A stretch of 46,920 nt of DNA, taken from assembly GCA_030427985.1 (NCBI GenBank), contig JAUIBH010000022.1, positions 1 through 46,920 of the forward strand. Direction: 5' to 3'. This document shows, piece by piece, positions 9,031-18,053 of the stretch (position 1 is its first letter; every line of letters starts with the position of its first letter). The translations under genes and the position numbers were made by a program. Under the pieces are notes generated by a model. That model searched no databases. It saw only the letters and a list, made by a program, of their open reading frames with translations, and was not told where the DNA came from. Origin of the DNA: Bacteroidia bacterium. GTDB taxonomy: Bacteria; Bacteroidota; Bacteroidia; Flavobacteriales; Flavobacteriaceae.

Positions 9031-9296
9031 AGGTTTCTTACCTCAGAATTGACCAATTCAATGTATTTTTTCATGGCTTCGCTTACACTGATGTTTTTTG
9101 CTTGGAACAAAGCGTTGGCCTTAAACGCATTGATGAGAGGAGTTCTGCTTCCTGGATTATCATAATTTTTATTGGCAATCTTAAAATAGGCATACAGTTT
9201 TAGGAGAAGATCGGCAGGAAGCGGTTCAGTGTACGCATTTACAAAAGCCACCGCATCGTTAAATTGTTTATGTAGTTCCTCATCAATCATCATCAT
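9027..9296 (-). CDS. Acyl-CoA-binding protein
   Basis: An 89-residue protein of the ACBP family: LHKQFNDAVAFVNAYTEPLP, LLKLYAYFKIANKNYDN and the final KYIELVNSEV match the four-helix bundle that holds medium- and long-chain acyl-CoA. In this position, directly after cdsA and psd, it plausibly supplies or buffers acyl-CoA for lipid metabolism (inference). Three ATG codons in tandem (9296, 9293, 9290) overlap the psd stop codon, so the exact start is uncertain by two residues and translation is probably coupled. The 3' end overlaps the convergent hydroxylase gene. Confidence 0.92.
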   Translation of the reverse strand: MMMIDEELHKQFNDAVAFVNAYTEPLPADLLLKLYAYFKIANKNYDNPGSRTPLINAFKANALFQAKNISVSEAMKKYIELVNSEVRNL

Positions 9297-9951
9297 CTTT
9301 TCTAAACGAAGCGATACACGTTTTGGCACCTGTCACTTTTTGACCCAATTTCACCGTAATGTTACAGTTTAGGGGAAGCAGTAAATCCACGCGGGACCCG
9401 AATTTAATGAATCCTGCATCTTGGCCTTGGGTGACTTGCTCGCCTTCTTCTGCATAATTCACGATGCGTCTGGCCATGGCACCTGCTATTTGCCGATAGC
9501 CAATCTCACCAAATTTTGGGGTGTGGAGCACCACTGTGGTACGTTCATTTTCCGTACTCGACTTTGGGTGCCATGCTACCAAATATTTTCCGGGATGGTA
9601 TTGGGAATAGGTTACAGTGCCACTGGCAGGGTACCGGGTAACGTGCACATTTACGGGCGACATGAATATGGATACTTGCCGACGTCTGTCTTTAAAATAT
9701 TCAGGCTCGTCCACCTCTTCAATGACTACTACTTTTCCATCCACAGGAGCTAAAATTTCATCAAAATTAGGGGTAACCAGTCTTTTGGGGTTCCTAAAGA
9801 ACTGTAAAATGGCAATGAGAAGCACAAAAGCAGCAATCTGTACCACAAACCGAATCCATTCCACTTCAATATAAAACTGTGCGGCAAGTATGCCCGCCAC
9901 TACTATAAAAAAAGTGAATATGATTATTTTTTGCCCCTCTTTATGAAACAT
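9283..9951 (-). CDS. psd: Phosphatidylserine decarboxylase proenzyme family protein
   Basis: Converts phosphatidylserine to phosphatidylethanolamine at the inner membrane. The protein has 222 residues, the short form found in many bacteria. Two hydrophobic helices (about 10-25 and 33-50) anchor it. LAPVDGKVV lies near 68-75, PVNVHVTRYPASG near 99-111, and the self-cleavage site is FGSRVD, with Gly185-Ser186 giving the pyruvoyl group. It overlaps cdsA by 11 bases upstream and the ACBP gene by 14 bases downstream, so the three act as a translational unit. Confidence 0.94.
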   Translation of the reverse strand: MFHKEGQKIIIFTFFIVVAGILAAQFYIEVEWIRFVVQIAAFVLLIAILQFFRNPKRLVTPNFDEILAPVDGKVVVIEEVDEPEYFKDRRRQVSIFMSPVNVHVTRYPASGTVTYSQYHPGKYLVAWHPKSSTENERTTVVLHTPKFGEIGYRQIAGAMARRIVNYAEEGEQVTQGQDAGFIKFGSRVDLLLPLNCNITVKLGQKVTGAKTCIASFRKDDDD

Positions 9952-10744
9952 ATGAAAATATATTAAGTACTAAATAGGCGAATGGTGCCGCAAAAACCAA
10001 ACTGTCCAATCGGTCCCAAATTCCACCATGCCCCGGTAAAATTGCCCCACTGTCCTTTACACCTGCCATCCGCTTGAATTTGGACTCCAACAAATCTCCC
10101 AAACTCCCTGCTATTACTATTACTGAGGCCAATGCCATCCATTCCATCAATGATAGTTGGGATTCGTAGCATGACATAATGTACGCCGATATCAGTGCAA
10201 AAATAAGACCTCCTAAAGAACCTTCAATGGTTTTTTTTGGAGAAACTGCGGGATACAGTTTTGTTCGACCCAAAGTGCGACCCACCAAGTAAGCAAAGGT
10301 ATCGTTGACCCAGATTAAAATGAATATGCCCATAATCAGAAATTGGGCAAAATTATCTTCTTTATAGGGAATCATGGTCAAGAAAATAAATCCGCCTCCA
10401 ATATAAAAAACGGCAATCACGAACTTTTGAAAGTCCGTAAACTTTCTGGGCCTTTTGGAAAACAGGAACACGAGCAAGGCCAAATTCACTGTAAGGGTAA
10501 GGAGCATTAAAATGGTAACAACCGAATCTCCTGGCACTAAATAGATGAAAATCCACCACAGCGTTAAATAGGCGGCAAAAATATAGTATCCTTTTAAACG
10601 GACAATCCGCTTAAACTCGTAAAGGCATGCTAGACCAAAGGCCATAAACAGGAAATCGAAGGCGTCCGAGCTTAAAAAAACAGACCCCAAAAGAAGCACC
10701 ACATAGATGACCCCTGTAATGGAGCGCCTAAGAATTTCTTTCAT
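9941..10744 (-). CDS. cdsA: Phosphatidate cytidylyltransferase
   Basis: Makes CDP-diacylglycerol from phosphatidate and CTP, the precursor of all phospholipids in this pathway. It is a 267-residue polytopic membrane protein with about eight hydrophobic segments. The C-terminal family signature is complete (KRMAGVKDSGAILPGHGG, then WDRLDS). It is 4 bases after the LUD gene and overlaps psd by 11, placing two consecutive lipid-synthesis steps side by side. Confidence 0.96.
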   Translation of the reverse strand: MKEILRRSITGVIYVVLLLGSVFLSSDAFDFLFMAFGLACLYEFKRIVRLKGYYIFAAYLTLWWIFIYLVPGDSVVTILMLLTLTVNLALLVFLFSKRPRKFTDFQKFVIAVFYIGGGFIFLTMIPYKEDNFAQFLIMGIFILIWVNDTFAYLVGRTLGRTKLYPAVSPKKTIEGSLGGLIFALISAYIMSCYESQLSLMEWMALASVIVIAGSLGDLLESKFKRMAGVKDSGAILPGHGGIWDRLDSLVFAAPFAYLVLNIFSYVS

Positions 10745-10748
10745 GTAA

Positions 10749-11357
10749 TCAATAATCTTCTAAGAGTAAAAGATATACATTTTTTGAAGCACTTCCGTAG
10801 GAAAGGAAATCATCTTTGTTTTCCGGTGTAGGTTGAAAGTGTTTTAAAGTGGTAATATTATTGGGAATATTTTTTTGATAGCGCTCTTTTATGATTTTTA
10901 ACGCTTCGCTGATGGAATCCACCAACTGACTGGTAGTGGCAAAGACAATCAGGTTTGAGGGAAGCTCATCCAATTTTTTTTCCTTGATTTGATTGGAGCA
11001 AACCAAAATAGAACCATTATGGGCCACCAGATGCTCGCAAGTGGTGAAGAAAATATCGCTTTCTTGCCTGTTATGGGTAAATTCTATTTTTTCTGAAGTA
11101 AACCGCGTTTCCAACTGCGGGTTCATGGAATAGAAGAGATGATTTTGCCAATCATTCTCTGAAATAATGTTTTTTAAGGCTTCGGACACTTCCGAAAAAT
11201 CTTCGCAGTAAATAAACTTACCACCATTTTTCTTGAAGTAAATGGTAAATTTTTCATCCACGGGAATTTTTAAATCTGGCATATGCTCTCCACGGGTTTC
11301 CAAAGTTTCCTTGGAAACCTTTTTTCCTCCTCCAAAAAGCTTATTAAAAACTCCCAT
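10749..11357 (-). CDS. LUD domain protein (LutC/YkgG-like)
   Basis: A 202-residue soluble protein. The central part (DIFFTTCEHLVAHNGSILVCSNQ, then LPSNLIVFATTSQLVDSISEAL) matches the LUD fold, known from lactate-utilisation proteins LutB and LutC. Those act in a three-gene complex, but no lutA or lutB lies nearby, so lactate use is not supported. The gene sits between ftsH and cdsA, a position I recognise from other flavobacteria. Its role there is unknown. The N-terminus begins with MGVFNKLFGGGKK, a short basic stretch that might touch the membrane. Confidence 0.8.
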   Translation of the reverse strand: MGVFNKLFGGGKKVSKETLETRGEHMPDLKIPVDEKFTIYFKKNGGKFIYCEDFSEVSEALKNIISENDWQNHLFYSMNPQLETRFTSEKIEFTHNRQESDIFFTTCEHLVAHNGSILVCSNQIKEKKLDELPSNLIVFATTSQLVDSISEALKIIKERYQKNIPNNITTLKHFQPTPENKDDFLSYGSASKNVYLLLLEDY

Positions 11358-11415
11358 TTATGGTATCAAGTGCTTTTTATCAATATCAATTTATACTTCT
11401 AATTGAACTTGAATC

Positions 11416-13362
11416 TTATTTTGTTGCTTCTTCCAATTCTTCTTTCTCGAATGGTCTTTTGCCAAAAATCTTTTCCAAATCGTCCTTAAAGATAACTTCT
11501 TTTTCCAAGAGTCTCTCAGCAAGTTCGGTAAGTTTGTCCTTATTGTCGGCCAACAATTTGATGGCGCGTTGGTACTGGGCCTCTATCATTTTGGATATTT
11601 CCAAGTCAATTTTTTGGGCTGTTTCCTCGCTGTAAGGCTTGGTGAAACCGTATTCGTTTTGTCCAGAAGAATCGTAATACGTAATATTCCCCAGCTCGTC
11701 ATTAAGTCCATAGATGGTAACCATGGCCCTGGCCTGTTTGGTCACTTTTTCCAAATCGCTCAATGCTCCTGTAGAGATTTTATCGAACATAACCTTTTCA
11801 GCGGCACGTCCACCCATGGTGGCGCACATCTCATCCAACATTTGCTCAGGACGAACAATCAAACGTTCTTCCGGCAAATACCATGCGGCCCCCAAAGATT
11901 GTCCTCGGGGCACAATGGTTACTTTAACCAAAGGTGCGGCGTGTTCCAACATCCAACTTACCGTTGCGTGACCTGCCTCGTGATAGGCGATGGTCTTTTT
12001 CTCCTCTGGCGTAATGATTTTGTTTTTCTTTTCCAATCCGCCCACAATCCGATCCACAGCATCCAAGAAATCCTGCTTGGTCACCGCTTTTTTCTCTTTT
12101 CGGGCAGCGATTAAGGCAGCTTCGTTACATACGTTGGCAATATCGGCACCAGAGAAACCAGGGGTCTGTTTGGCCAAAAAGTCCAAATCCAAAGTTTCTG
12201 CCGTTTTGATGGGACGAAGGTGTACTTCAAAAATTTCCTTTCGTTCATTAAGGTCGGGAAGGTCCACGTAAATCTGACGGTCAAATCGACCGGCACGCAT
12301 TAAGGCCTTGTCCAATACATCGGCACGGTTGGTAGCGGCCAATACAATGACGTTGGTATTGGTACCGAAACCATCCATCTCGGTCAATAATTGGTTCAAT
12401 GTATTTTCACGCTCATCATTGGAACCAGTAAAGTTGTTTTTTCCTCTAGCGCGACCAATGGCATCAATCTCATCAATAAAGATGATGGCAGGCGATTTGT
12501 CCTTGGCTTGCTTAAACAAATCCCTTACACGCGATGCACCCACACCCACAAACATCTCTACAAAGTCAGAACCTGACAAGGAGAAAAAGGGTACTTTGGC
12601 TTCACCGGCAACGGCTTTGGCCAACAAGGTTTTTCCAGTTCCAGGAGGGCCTACTAACAGCGCTCCTTTTGGAATTTTACCACCCAGGGAGGTGTATTTG
12701 TCAGGGTTTTTGAGGAATTCCACAATTTCTTGGACTTCTTCTTTGGCTCCTTCCAATCCAGCAACATCCTTAAAAGAGGTTCTGGTATCTGTTTTTTCGT
12801 CAAAAAGCTTTGCTTTGGATTTTCCTATGTTGAAAATCTGGCCACCTGCGCCACCACCAGCACCGCCGGACATTCTTCGCATTAAATAGATCCAAATACC
12901 TATAATCAATGCGAAAGGCAGGAGGGAAAGCAACAATTCGCCCAACACATTGGATTCTGTATCGAATTCAATGATGGTGTCCAAGTTGTTCTCCTTTTTT
13001 ATTTCGGTGATTTCATTTTGGAATATTTGAAGGTCACCGTAGTCCAAAACATATTGGGGTACCAAGCCTGTGGATGGAAAAAGTGGTTTTTCGGCCACTC
13101 CTTTGTGCACATCTTTATTTAGGGCTTCTTCGGTTAAAAAGACCTTGGCCTGACGTGTGTTGGTAATGATGACAATTTTTTCAATATCACCATTGCGCAA
13201 AAACTCCTGAAGTTCGGAAGTTGTGGTTTTTTCGGTATTCGTAAACGTACTGCCTCCAAAAAATTGGAAACCAATTATTAAAGCGATAACCACACCATAA
13301 ATCCACCACGAGCTAAAACGAGGTTTCTTAGGAGCGTTATTTGGATTGTTCTCTTTTGCCAT
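11416..13362 (-). CDS. ftsH: ATP-dependent zinc metalloprotease FtsH
   Basis: A membrane-anchored AAA+ protease of 648 residues that degrades misfolded membrane proteins and short-lived regulators. Two membrane helices lie at about 19-36 and 143-162, flanking a periplasmic domain. The AAA module has Walker A GPPGTGKT (238-245), Walker B IIFIDEID (293-300) and the second region of homology near [20 protein letters not shown]. The zinc site is HEAGH (461-465). A glycine-rich linker follows the second helix. It lies 4 bases after rsfS and 58 bases before the LUD gene. Confidence 0.98.
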   Translation of the reverse strand: MAKENNPNNAPKKPRFSSWWIYGVVIALIIGFQFFGGSTFTNTEKTTTSELQEFLRNGDIEKIVIITNTRQAKVFLTEEALNKDVHKGVAEKPLFPSTGLVPQYVLDYGDLQIFQNEITEIKKENNLDTIIEFDTESNVLGELLLSLLPFALIIGIWIYLMRRMSGGAGGGAGGQIFNIGKSKAKLFDEKTDTRTSFKDVAGLEGAKEEVQEIVEFLKNPDKYTSLGGKIPKGALLVGPPGTGKTLLAKAVAGEAKVPFFSLSGSDFVEMFVGVGASRVRDLFKQAKDKSPAIIFIDEIDAIGRARGKNNFTGSNDERENTLNQLLTEMDGFGTNTNVIVLAATNRADVLDKALMRAGRFDRQIYVDLPDLNERKEIFEVHLRPIKTAETLDLDFLAKQTPGFSGADIANVCNEAALIAARKEKKAVTKQDFLDAVDRIVGGLEKKNKIITPEEKKTIAYHEAGHATVSWMLEHAAPLVKVTIVPRGQSLGAAWYLPEERLIVRPEQMLDEMCATMGGRAAEKVMFDKISTGALSDLEKVTKQARAMVTIYGLNDELGNITYYDSSGQNEYGFTKPYSEETAQKIDLEISKMIEAQYQRAIKLLADNKDKLTELAERLLEKEVIFKDDLEKIFGKRPFEKEELEEATK

Positions 13363-13366
13363 TTTT

Positions 13367-13744
13367 TTAAGAATTGTAGCTGCTCTCCACCATAGTTACT
13401 TTGGCATCTCCCCAAAGCCCCTCAATGTCGTAGAATTCCCTGATGTGTTTTTGAAATACATGTACAACAACATTAACATAATCCATTAAGACCCATTCTG
13501 CATTCTCAGAACCTTCAATATGCCAAGGTTTATCGTGTATGGCCTTGCTTACGGTCTTTTGAATGGAGGAGACAATTGCGTTTACATGCGTGTTGGAAGT
13601 ACCATTGCAGATTATGAAGTAGTCGCAAACTGTATTTTCAATTTCCCTAAGATCAAGTAGATTTATGTCAACTCCTTTAACTTCTTCAATCCCATGTAAA
13701 ATTAAGGCAATCAGTTCATCTGCGCTAGCTTTCGTTTTCTGCAT
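13367..13744 (-). CDS. rsfS: Ribosome silencing factor RsfS
   Basis: A 125-residue protein of the RsfS/Iojap family, which binds ribosomal protein L14 and blocks subunit joining under starvation. Recognisable segments are NTVCDYFIICNGTSNTHVNAI, PWHIEGSENAEWVLMDYVNVVVHVF and FYDIEGLWGDA. It is the first gene of the operon leading into ftsH. It is divergent from birA, with 82 bases between the starts. Confidence 0.96.
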   Translation of the reverse strand: MQKTKASADELIALILHGIEEVKGVDINLLDLREIENTVCDYFIICNGTSNTHVNAIVSSIQKTVSKAIHDKPWHIEGSENAEWVLMDYVNVVVHVFQKHIREFYDIEGLWGDAKVTMVESSYNS

Positions 13745-13763
13745 CCAAAAATTTTAGTTTTTA

Positions 13764-13771
13764 CAAAGTTA
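13764..13771 (-). promoter_or_regulatory. Possible -7 box of the rsfS-ftsH-lipid operon
   Basis: TAACTTTG on the minus strand, 19 bases before the rsfS ATG, fits TAnnTTTG. No clear TTTG lies 19-21 bases further up, so support is partial. Confidence 0.3.
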
Positions 13772-13826
13772 TATTTTTTTTGCTTTCTTAGCCCTAGATT
13801 TTAACATATCATAAAGGCATACCACA

Positions 13827-14570
13827 TTGGGAGAGCTACCACAAATAATCAAACTTGATGCCACGGACTCCACAAATCTGTATTTAAAGGATCTTTTACG
13901 AACCAAAAATCTTGTGGACAATACGGTGGTGGTGGCCGAAAAACAGTTGAAGGGACGGGGCCAGATGGGGTCTACTTGGTATTCTGAGGATGGTAAAAAC
14001 TTGATTTTCAGTGTTTTGAAAAAGTTTGATGCGTTGCATGCCGTGCATCAGTTCAATTTGAATATCTGTGTTTCTTTGGCCATTTGCGATGTGCTCAAGG
14101 AACTTTACATACCCAATGTCAGCGTGAAATGGCCCAACGACATTATGTCAGGCTCACTGAAAATATGTGGCATTTTGATTGAAAATATCATGAAAGGCCA
14201 GTTGGTGCAACACTCCATTATTGGAATTGGACTGAATGTAAACCAAACTTCCTTTGAAAATTTGGACAAAGCGGGCTCATTACGTTCAATAACTGGAAGA
14301 TTTTTTGACTTGGACGAGCTTTTACAGAGCATTCTGAAAAAAATGGAACATCATTTTCAAGGCATAGAAGCAAAAACAGTAACCCAGCTTCTCCCTTCCT
14401 ATGAGCGTCATTTGTTCCGAAAGGACAAACCATCCACTTTTAAAGATGCCCATGGCGAACTATTTATGGGATTCATCCGAAAAATATCCAGTTCTGGTAA
14501 GCTTGTTTTGGAATTGGAGGATAAAATTTTTAAAGAATTCGACCTAAAAGAGGTTTCCCTGCTTTATTGA
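13827..14570 (+). CDS. birA: Biotin--[acetyl-CoA-carboxylase] ligase
   Basis: Joins biotin to the carrier lysine of acetyl-CoA carboxylase. The 247-residue protein lacks the N-terminal DNA-binding domain of E. coli BirA, so it is a ligase only. The catalytic loop GRGQMG is at 43-48, KWPNDI at 101-106 and LKICGILIE at 111-119. An in-frame stop at 13812-13814 leaves TTG 13827 as the only sensible start upstream of LDATDSTN. The last 7 bases overlap the convergent SRPBCC gene. Confidence 0.94.
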   Translation: MGELPQIIKLDATDSTNLYLKDLLRTKNLVDNTVVVAEKQLKGRGQMGSTWYSEDGKNLIFSVLKKFDALHAVHQFNLNICVSLAICDVLKELYIPNVSVKWPNDIMSGSLKICGILIENIMKGQLVQHSIIGIGLNVNQTSFENLDKAGSLRSITGRFFDLDELLQSILKKMEHHFQGIEAKTVTQLLPSYERHLFRKDKPSTFKDAHGELFMGFIRKISSSGKLVLELEDKIFKEFDLKEVSLLY

Positions 14571-14962
14571 CCAATCTTATCCATATTCGTGGAAAGCGTT
14601 TCCATAAAATTGGTAATTGGGGATTTGATCATCATCGCCATCATGGCATTGAACTCCCCTTCAAAACTTAAGGCCACCTCACTTTCGTTGGCACCCAAAG
14701 CCGTAATATCGCCAGTCAAGGTGAATGGAAGTTTATCGCTGGCCGCACCCAAAATTACTTTTTCGTGAGGTATCTGTTCTTTGAGTCGCAGTGTAATCTC
14801 TGGCATGCCCTTTAGGGCAAACTTGAAGGTTTTATCATCCAAAACCTCAAATTTGTCAATATTGGCAGGCATCAAGGTTTCAAAATTTTTGATGTCGGTC
14901 AGAAAATCAAAAACCTCTTTATCGCTTTTCGTTACTTTCTTTTTAGGGACTTCAATGTGCAT
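14564..14962 (-). CDS. SRPBCC/START-like small protein
   Basis: A 132-residue protein with no signal peptide. The pattern VFDFLTDIKNFETLMPANIDKFEVLDD, then a beta-rich middle and a long C-terminal helix (MMAMMIKSPITNFMETLSTNMDKIG), is that of the SRPBCC (polyketide cyclase/START-like) fold, which holds hydrophobic ligands. The ligand and role are unknown. It starts 10 bases after pyrE and is probably cotranscribed with it. Confidence 0.75.
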   Translation of the reverse strand: MHIEVPKKKVTKSDKEVFDFLTDIKNFETLMPANIDKFEVLDDKTFKFALKGMPEITLRLKEQIPHEKVILGAASDKLPFTLTGDITALGANESEVALSFEGEFNAMMAMMIKSPITNFMETLSTNMDKIGQ

Positions 14963-14972
14963 GTTTGAAGAT

Positions 14973-15611
14973 TTATTTCCATTGCTGTGGATTGGATTTC
15001 CACTGCAAAAGGGTTTTCAATTGTGATTCTTTGATGTAATGGGTTTCTGAAGCTTGCTCAATTAAGTGCTCATAGTCCGAAAGGGTGTGCAATTCCACTT
15101 CTTCTTTTTCAAAATTGGTGGTCGCTACTGGAAAACCATAGGTAAAAATGGCCAGCATTCCCTTTACATTGGCACCATGATCTTTCAAGGCCCTAACGGC
15201 ATTAAGGCTACTTTTTCCGGTACTGATAAGGTCTTCAATGACCACAACACTTTGGCCAGCTTCCAAACTGCCTTCAACCTGGTTCTGTCTGCCATGGGAT
15301 TTAGGTTCGGGTCTCACATAAATAAATGGTAATCCCAAGGCTTCGGCTACCAAAATGCCAATTCCAATGGCTCCTGTGGCCACACCAGCAATAACATCGG
15401 GTTTGCCATAGAGGTTTTCTACCTGTTTGGCCATCTCTTCCCTGACAAAATTTCGGATTTCTGGGTAGGAGAGCATTATCCTGTTATCGCAATAAATTGG
15501 GGACTTCCATCCCGAGGCCCATGTAAATGGATTTTCGGGTTCCAACTTAATTGCATTAATTTGTAAAAGCAGCTCTGCTGTTTTTTTAGCGATTCCCTTA
15601 TCTAAAACCAT
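14973..15611 (-). CDS. pyrE: Orotate phosphoribosyltransferase
   Basis: Converts orotate and PRPP to OMP in pyrimidine synthesis. I place the start at ATG 15611 (MVLDKGIAKKTAELL), giving 212 residues, the family norm; a longer open frame to 15758 runs through the divergent Nudix gene and is not credible. The PRPP-binding motif VVVIEDLISTGKS is at about 122-134; FTWASGWKSPIYCDNR near 29-44 and RPEPKSHG near 100-107 are also typical. Only 7 bases separate its ATG from that of the Nudix gene. Confidence 0.96.
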   Translation of the reverse strand: MVLDKGIAKKTAELLLQINAIKLEPENPFTWASGWKSPIYCDNRIMLSYPEIRNFVREEMAKQVENLYGKPDVIAGVATGAIGIGILVAEALGLPFIYVRPEPKSHGRQNQVEGSLEAGQSVVVIEDLISTGKSSLNAVRALKDHGANVKGMLAIFTYGFPVATTNFEKEEVELHTLSDYEHLIEQASETHYIKESQLKTLLQWKSNPQQWK

Positions 15612-15615
15612 TGCG

Positions 15616-15623
15616 CAAATGTA
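15616..15623 (-). promoter_or_regulatory. -7 box of pyrE, overlapping the Nudix start codon
   Basis: TACATTTG on the minus strand matches TAnnTTTG and ends 4 bases before the pyrE ATG. Transcription would begin at or within a base or two of the start codon, giving a leaderless mRNA. No TTTG is seen at -33. Confidence 0.42.
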
Positions 15624-16224
15624 TGAAGTTTTTGTTAATGAATCCCCACTGATTTTAACAAACAAGCGCCCAAAAGAGTCAAACGGAAACCTCTTTTCCT
15701 TGGAGGGTGATTCTGTTGTGGAAGCTATAGAATTATTGGCAAAAGGAAAGTTGGACAAGGCTTATTTCTATCATCCCGATATCTTAAAATTACTGAAGAT
15801 GTTCCGGCACAAATTGCCTGTTGTGGTGGCTGGTGGTGGTTTTGTGACCAACAAGAAAGGGAAGGTGCTCTTCATTTACCGAAATAAAAAATGGGATCTT
15901 CCCAAAGGGAAGGTCGACAAAGGGGAATCCATAGAAGATGCCGCCATTCGTGAAGTTGAAGAAGAAACTGGGGTGAAAGGACTGGTTATAGAGAAATTCT
16001 TGCGAACTACCTACCATATTTTTAAACGGGGTGGGGAGTACCGATTAAAAGAGGTGCACTGGTTTGCCATGTCCACAGACTATAAAGGTAAATTGGTCGG
16101 AGACAAGTCCGAAGGCATTAAAAAGGTTAAATGGAAAGGTCCCAGAAAAACAGCAAAGGCCCTAAAGAAATCCTACCACAACATTAAGATACTATTTGAG
16201 GACGACCCCAAACCTATTGCTTAG
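15619..16224 (+). CDS. Nudix hydrolase with conserved N-terminal extension
   Basis: A 201-residue protein. The Nudix box GKVDKGESIEDAAIREVEEE plus TGV is complete (97-119), with the metal-binding glutamates in REVEEE. It is preceded by LFIYRNKKWDLPKGK, typical of this subfamily. The first 65 residues are an extra domain (MYEVFVNESPLILT onwards) that I recognise from Bacteroidota homologues next to pyrE. The substrate is unknown; nucleotide derivatives or capped nucleotides are likely for the family. It is divergent from pyrE and overlaps the M14 gene by 11 bases at its end. Confidence 0.9.
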   Translation: MYEVFVNESPLILTNKRPKESNGNLFSLEGDSVVEAIELLAKGKLDKAYFYHPDILKLLKMFRHKLPVVVAGGGFVTNKKGKVLFIYRNKKWDLPKGKVDKGESIEDAAIREVEEETGVKGLVIEKFLRTTYHIFKRGGEYRLKEVHWFAMSTDYKGKLVGDKSEGIKKVKWKGPRKTAKALKKSYHNIKILFEDDPKPIA

Positions 16225-18028
16225 GCAAGATGCCGGCAGATTCACTGTTTTTTAGAATACGGTAGACCGGATAATTGAGATAGGCACCTTCCAAATATTT
16301 GGATTGATGAAAGATCCAATCCAATTGGGCATACCAATTTTCCGCAAATTGTGGGTCCAACTCCTTTTTGAGCACAAAGTTTTGACGTAGTACTGAATCT
16401 TTCTGAAGCATTTCCAAAGCGATGTCCTCAAAAACATAGGGTGAAAAACCTTCCTTTTGTTGGAGTACAGTGTCGAAGAAATTCCAATTGAAGAAAGAAT
16501 CTGCACCTTGGGGTTCCAACGTTTCCAAAATGTATCGTATGCCCGTTTGCTGGGTAGGAACAACAATGTCACCTGCCCTAAATTGGACTTTTTTGGAATG
16601 CTTGTTCACTTGAGTGTTGTAGTGGAGGTAATGTCCTTCATACGGAGCATTTCTAGTTTGGTAATCAGAAATCTTGTACGCTTCAATGGTCAGCGTAGTG
16701 TCTTTTTCCAACTTAAAATAATTGATTTTGTTGGCATCAAACCGATCCAACACCTTTTGCCAACCTTGTTTTAGGATATAGGCCGCAGGAACGGTAACCG
16801 TATCTTTTGGATAAAAGTAATTTCTATACACGGTCTCTTTGGTGAATGGCCTGCTGCGGTCATATCTTAACCGGGGCAGTTGTGTGACTTCACTTTGGAG
16901 CCTATCCGCTTCAAAACCTTTAAAATTAAGGATGGAACTCTGTGTGGTGTCCACCTGCCAATTAAAATAGTATTCAGCGCGGGTTGGGGTGGCTTCCAAG
17001 GTTTCTTTTCGGAGCGATTTGATGGTGTCATGGTCTTTTTCCACAACATTGATCAAACTTTCCATGAGTGCATAGGTGCCCTCAACTCGTTTTTTGTAAG
17101 GTTTAAGCATGTGGGTTTCCACCATTAGCCCCAAGGTGCTCCACAGTGTGGTATATCCAGTGGAATATCTGGGGTGGTCCATAAATTGACTGAAGCCCAG
17201 TTCAGGTGGAACATTAAAGACATTTACATAGGGTGTAATGTCCCAATCCTTGTTAGCCAAGGAATTTTCAAGGCCGGGCATAAATTCTTCATGGAGAAAA
17301 GAACCCAGTTTTCCGCCCAATTTATTGTGCTGCGTAAACAGGTGGGTCAAGGTGTATTGATAATCTGCTCCATTACTCACATGATTGTCCACAAACACAT
17401 CGGGTTTTACCAAATGGAATATTTCAGCAAAACTCTTGGCGTTTTTGGTATCCATTTTAATGAAATCCCTATTGAGGTCATAGTTCTGGGCATTGCCCCT
17501 GAACCCGTATTCCAACGGTCCGTTCTGGTTGGCCCTAGTGGTGGAGTTTCTATTGAGTGCCCCACCGATATTGTAAACAGGGATGGTGACCAATACGGTT
17601 TTTTCGGGGTGTTCCAATTTACCCGTGGCCAGGTCTCGATATAATAGCATGGTGGCATCAATACCATCACTTTCACCCGGGTGGATACCATTGTTGATCA
17701 GGATAATGGACTTTTCCTTTCTTACATTCTCAAAATTAAAATCGCCATCGGGATTAAAAGTGACCAAGTGCAGTGGGTATCCACTATCTGTTTTGCCAAT
17801 GGTGCGGATGTTGATTTCGGGAAAATCTTTTGCCAAGTTAATATAAAAGGAAATGGTTTCCTGATAGGTTGGGGTTTCCATACCATTGGAACTCTCGTAA
17901 AAGGTTTGGTATGAGGCAACTTTATCCTCTGTTTTTGTTTCACAGGATGTGAGCAGTATCAAAACCGTAAAAAAGACTACGTACTTTAAGTTCAAAGGCA
18001 GTTTTTTTGAATTATAAAATTCGTTCAA
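16214..18028 (-). CDS. M14 family zinc carboxypeptidase-like lipoprotein
   Basis: A 604-residue protein with a lipoprotein signal (VVFFTVLILLTSC, lipid-modified Cys about 29). The M14 fold is shown by the zinc ligands in GIHPGES (His116, Glu119) and DNHVSNG (His216), with NYDLNRDF near 182-189. A Glu in MVETHML near 310 is a candidate catalytic residue. The C-terminal half after about 340 is a separate domain I do not recognise. It probably trims peptides or peptidoglycan outside the cytoplasm. No ATG fits: the start is TTG 18028 or TTG 17995. Confidence 0.88.
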   Translation of the reverse strand: MNEFYNSKKLPLNLKYVVFFTVLILLTSCETKTEDKVASYQTFYESSNGMETPTYQETISFYINLAKDFPEINIRTIGKTDSGYPLHLVTFNPDGDFNFENVRKEKSIILINNGIHPGESDGIDATMLLYRDLATGKLEHPEKTVLVTIPVYNIGGALNRNSTTRANQNGPLEYGFRGNAQNYDLNRDFIKMDTKNAKSFAEIFHLVKPDVFVDNHVSNGADYQYTLTHLFTQHNKLGGKLGSFLHEEFMPGLENSLANKDWDITPYVNVFNVPPELGFSQFMDHPRYSTGYTTLWSTLGLMVETHMLKPYKKRVEGTYALMESLINVVEKDHDTIKSLRKETLEATPTRAEYYFNWQVDTTQSSILNFKGFEADRLQSEVTQLPRLRYDRSRPFTKETVYRNYFYPKDTVTVPAAYILKQGWQKVLDRFDANKINYFKLEKDTTLTIEAYKISDYQTRNAPYEGHYLHYNTQVNKHSKKVQFRAGDIVVPTQQTGIRYILETLEPQGADSFFNWNFFDTVLQQKEGFSPYVFEDIALEMLQKDSVLRQNFVLKKELDPQFAENWYAQLDWIFHQSKYLEGAYLNYPVYRILKNSESAGILPKQ

Positions 18029-18053
18029 AGCTTAAAAATACGGAATATTATGA

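Noticed and set aside
11569..12114. Plus-strand open frame opposite ftsH
   Set aside because: FtsH motifs cover the whole region on the other strand; the translation looks like shadow sequence.
14973..15758. Longer pyrE with 49 extra residues
   Set aside because: The extension lies antisense to the conserved N-terminal domain of the Nudix protein.
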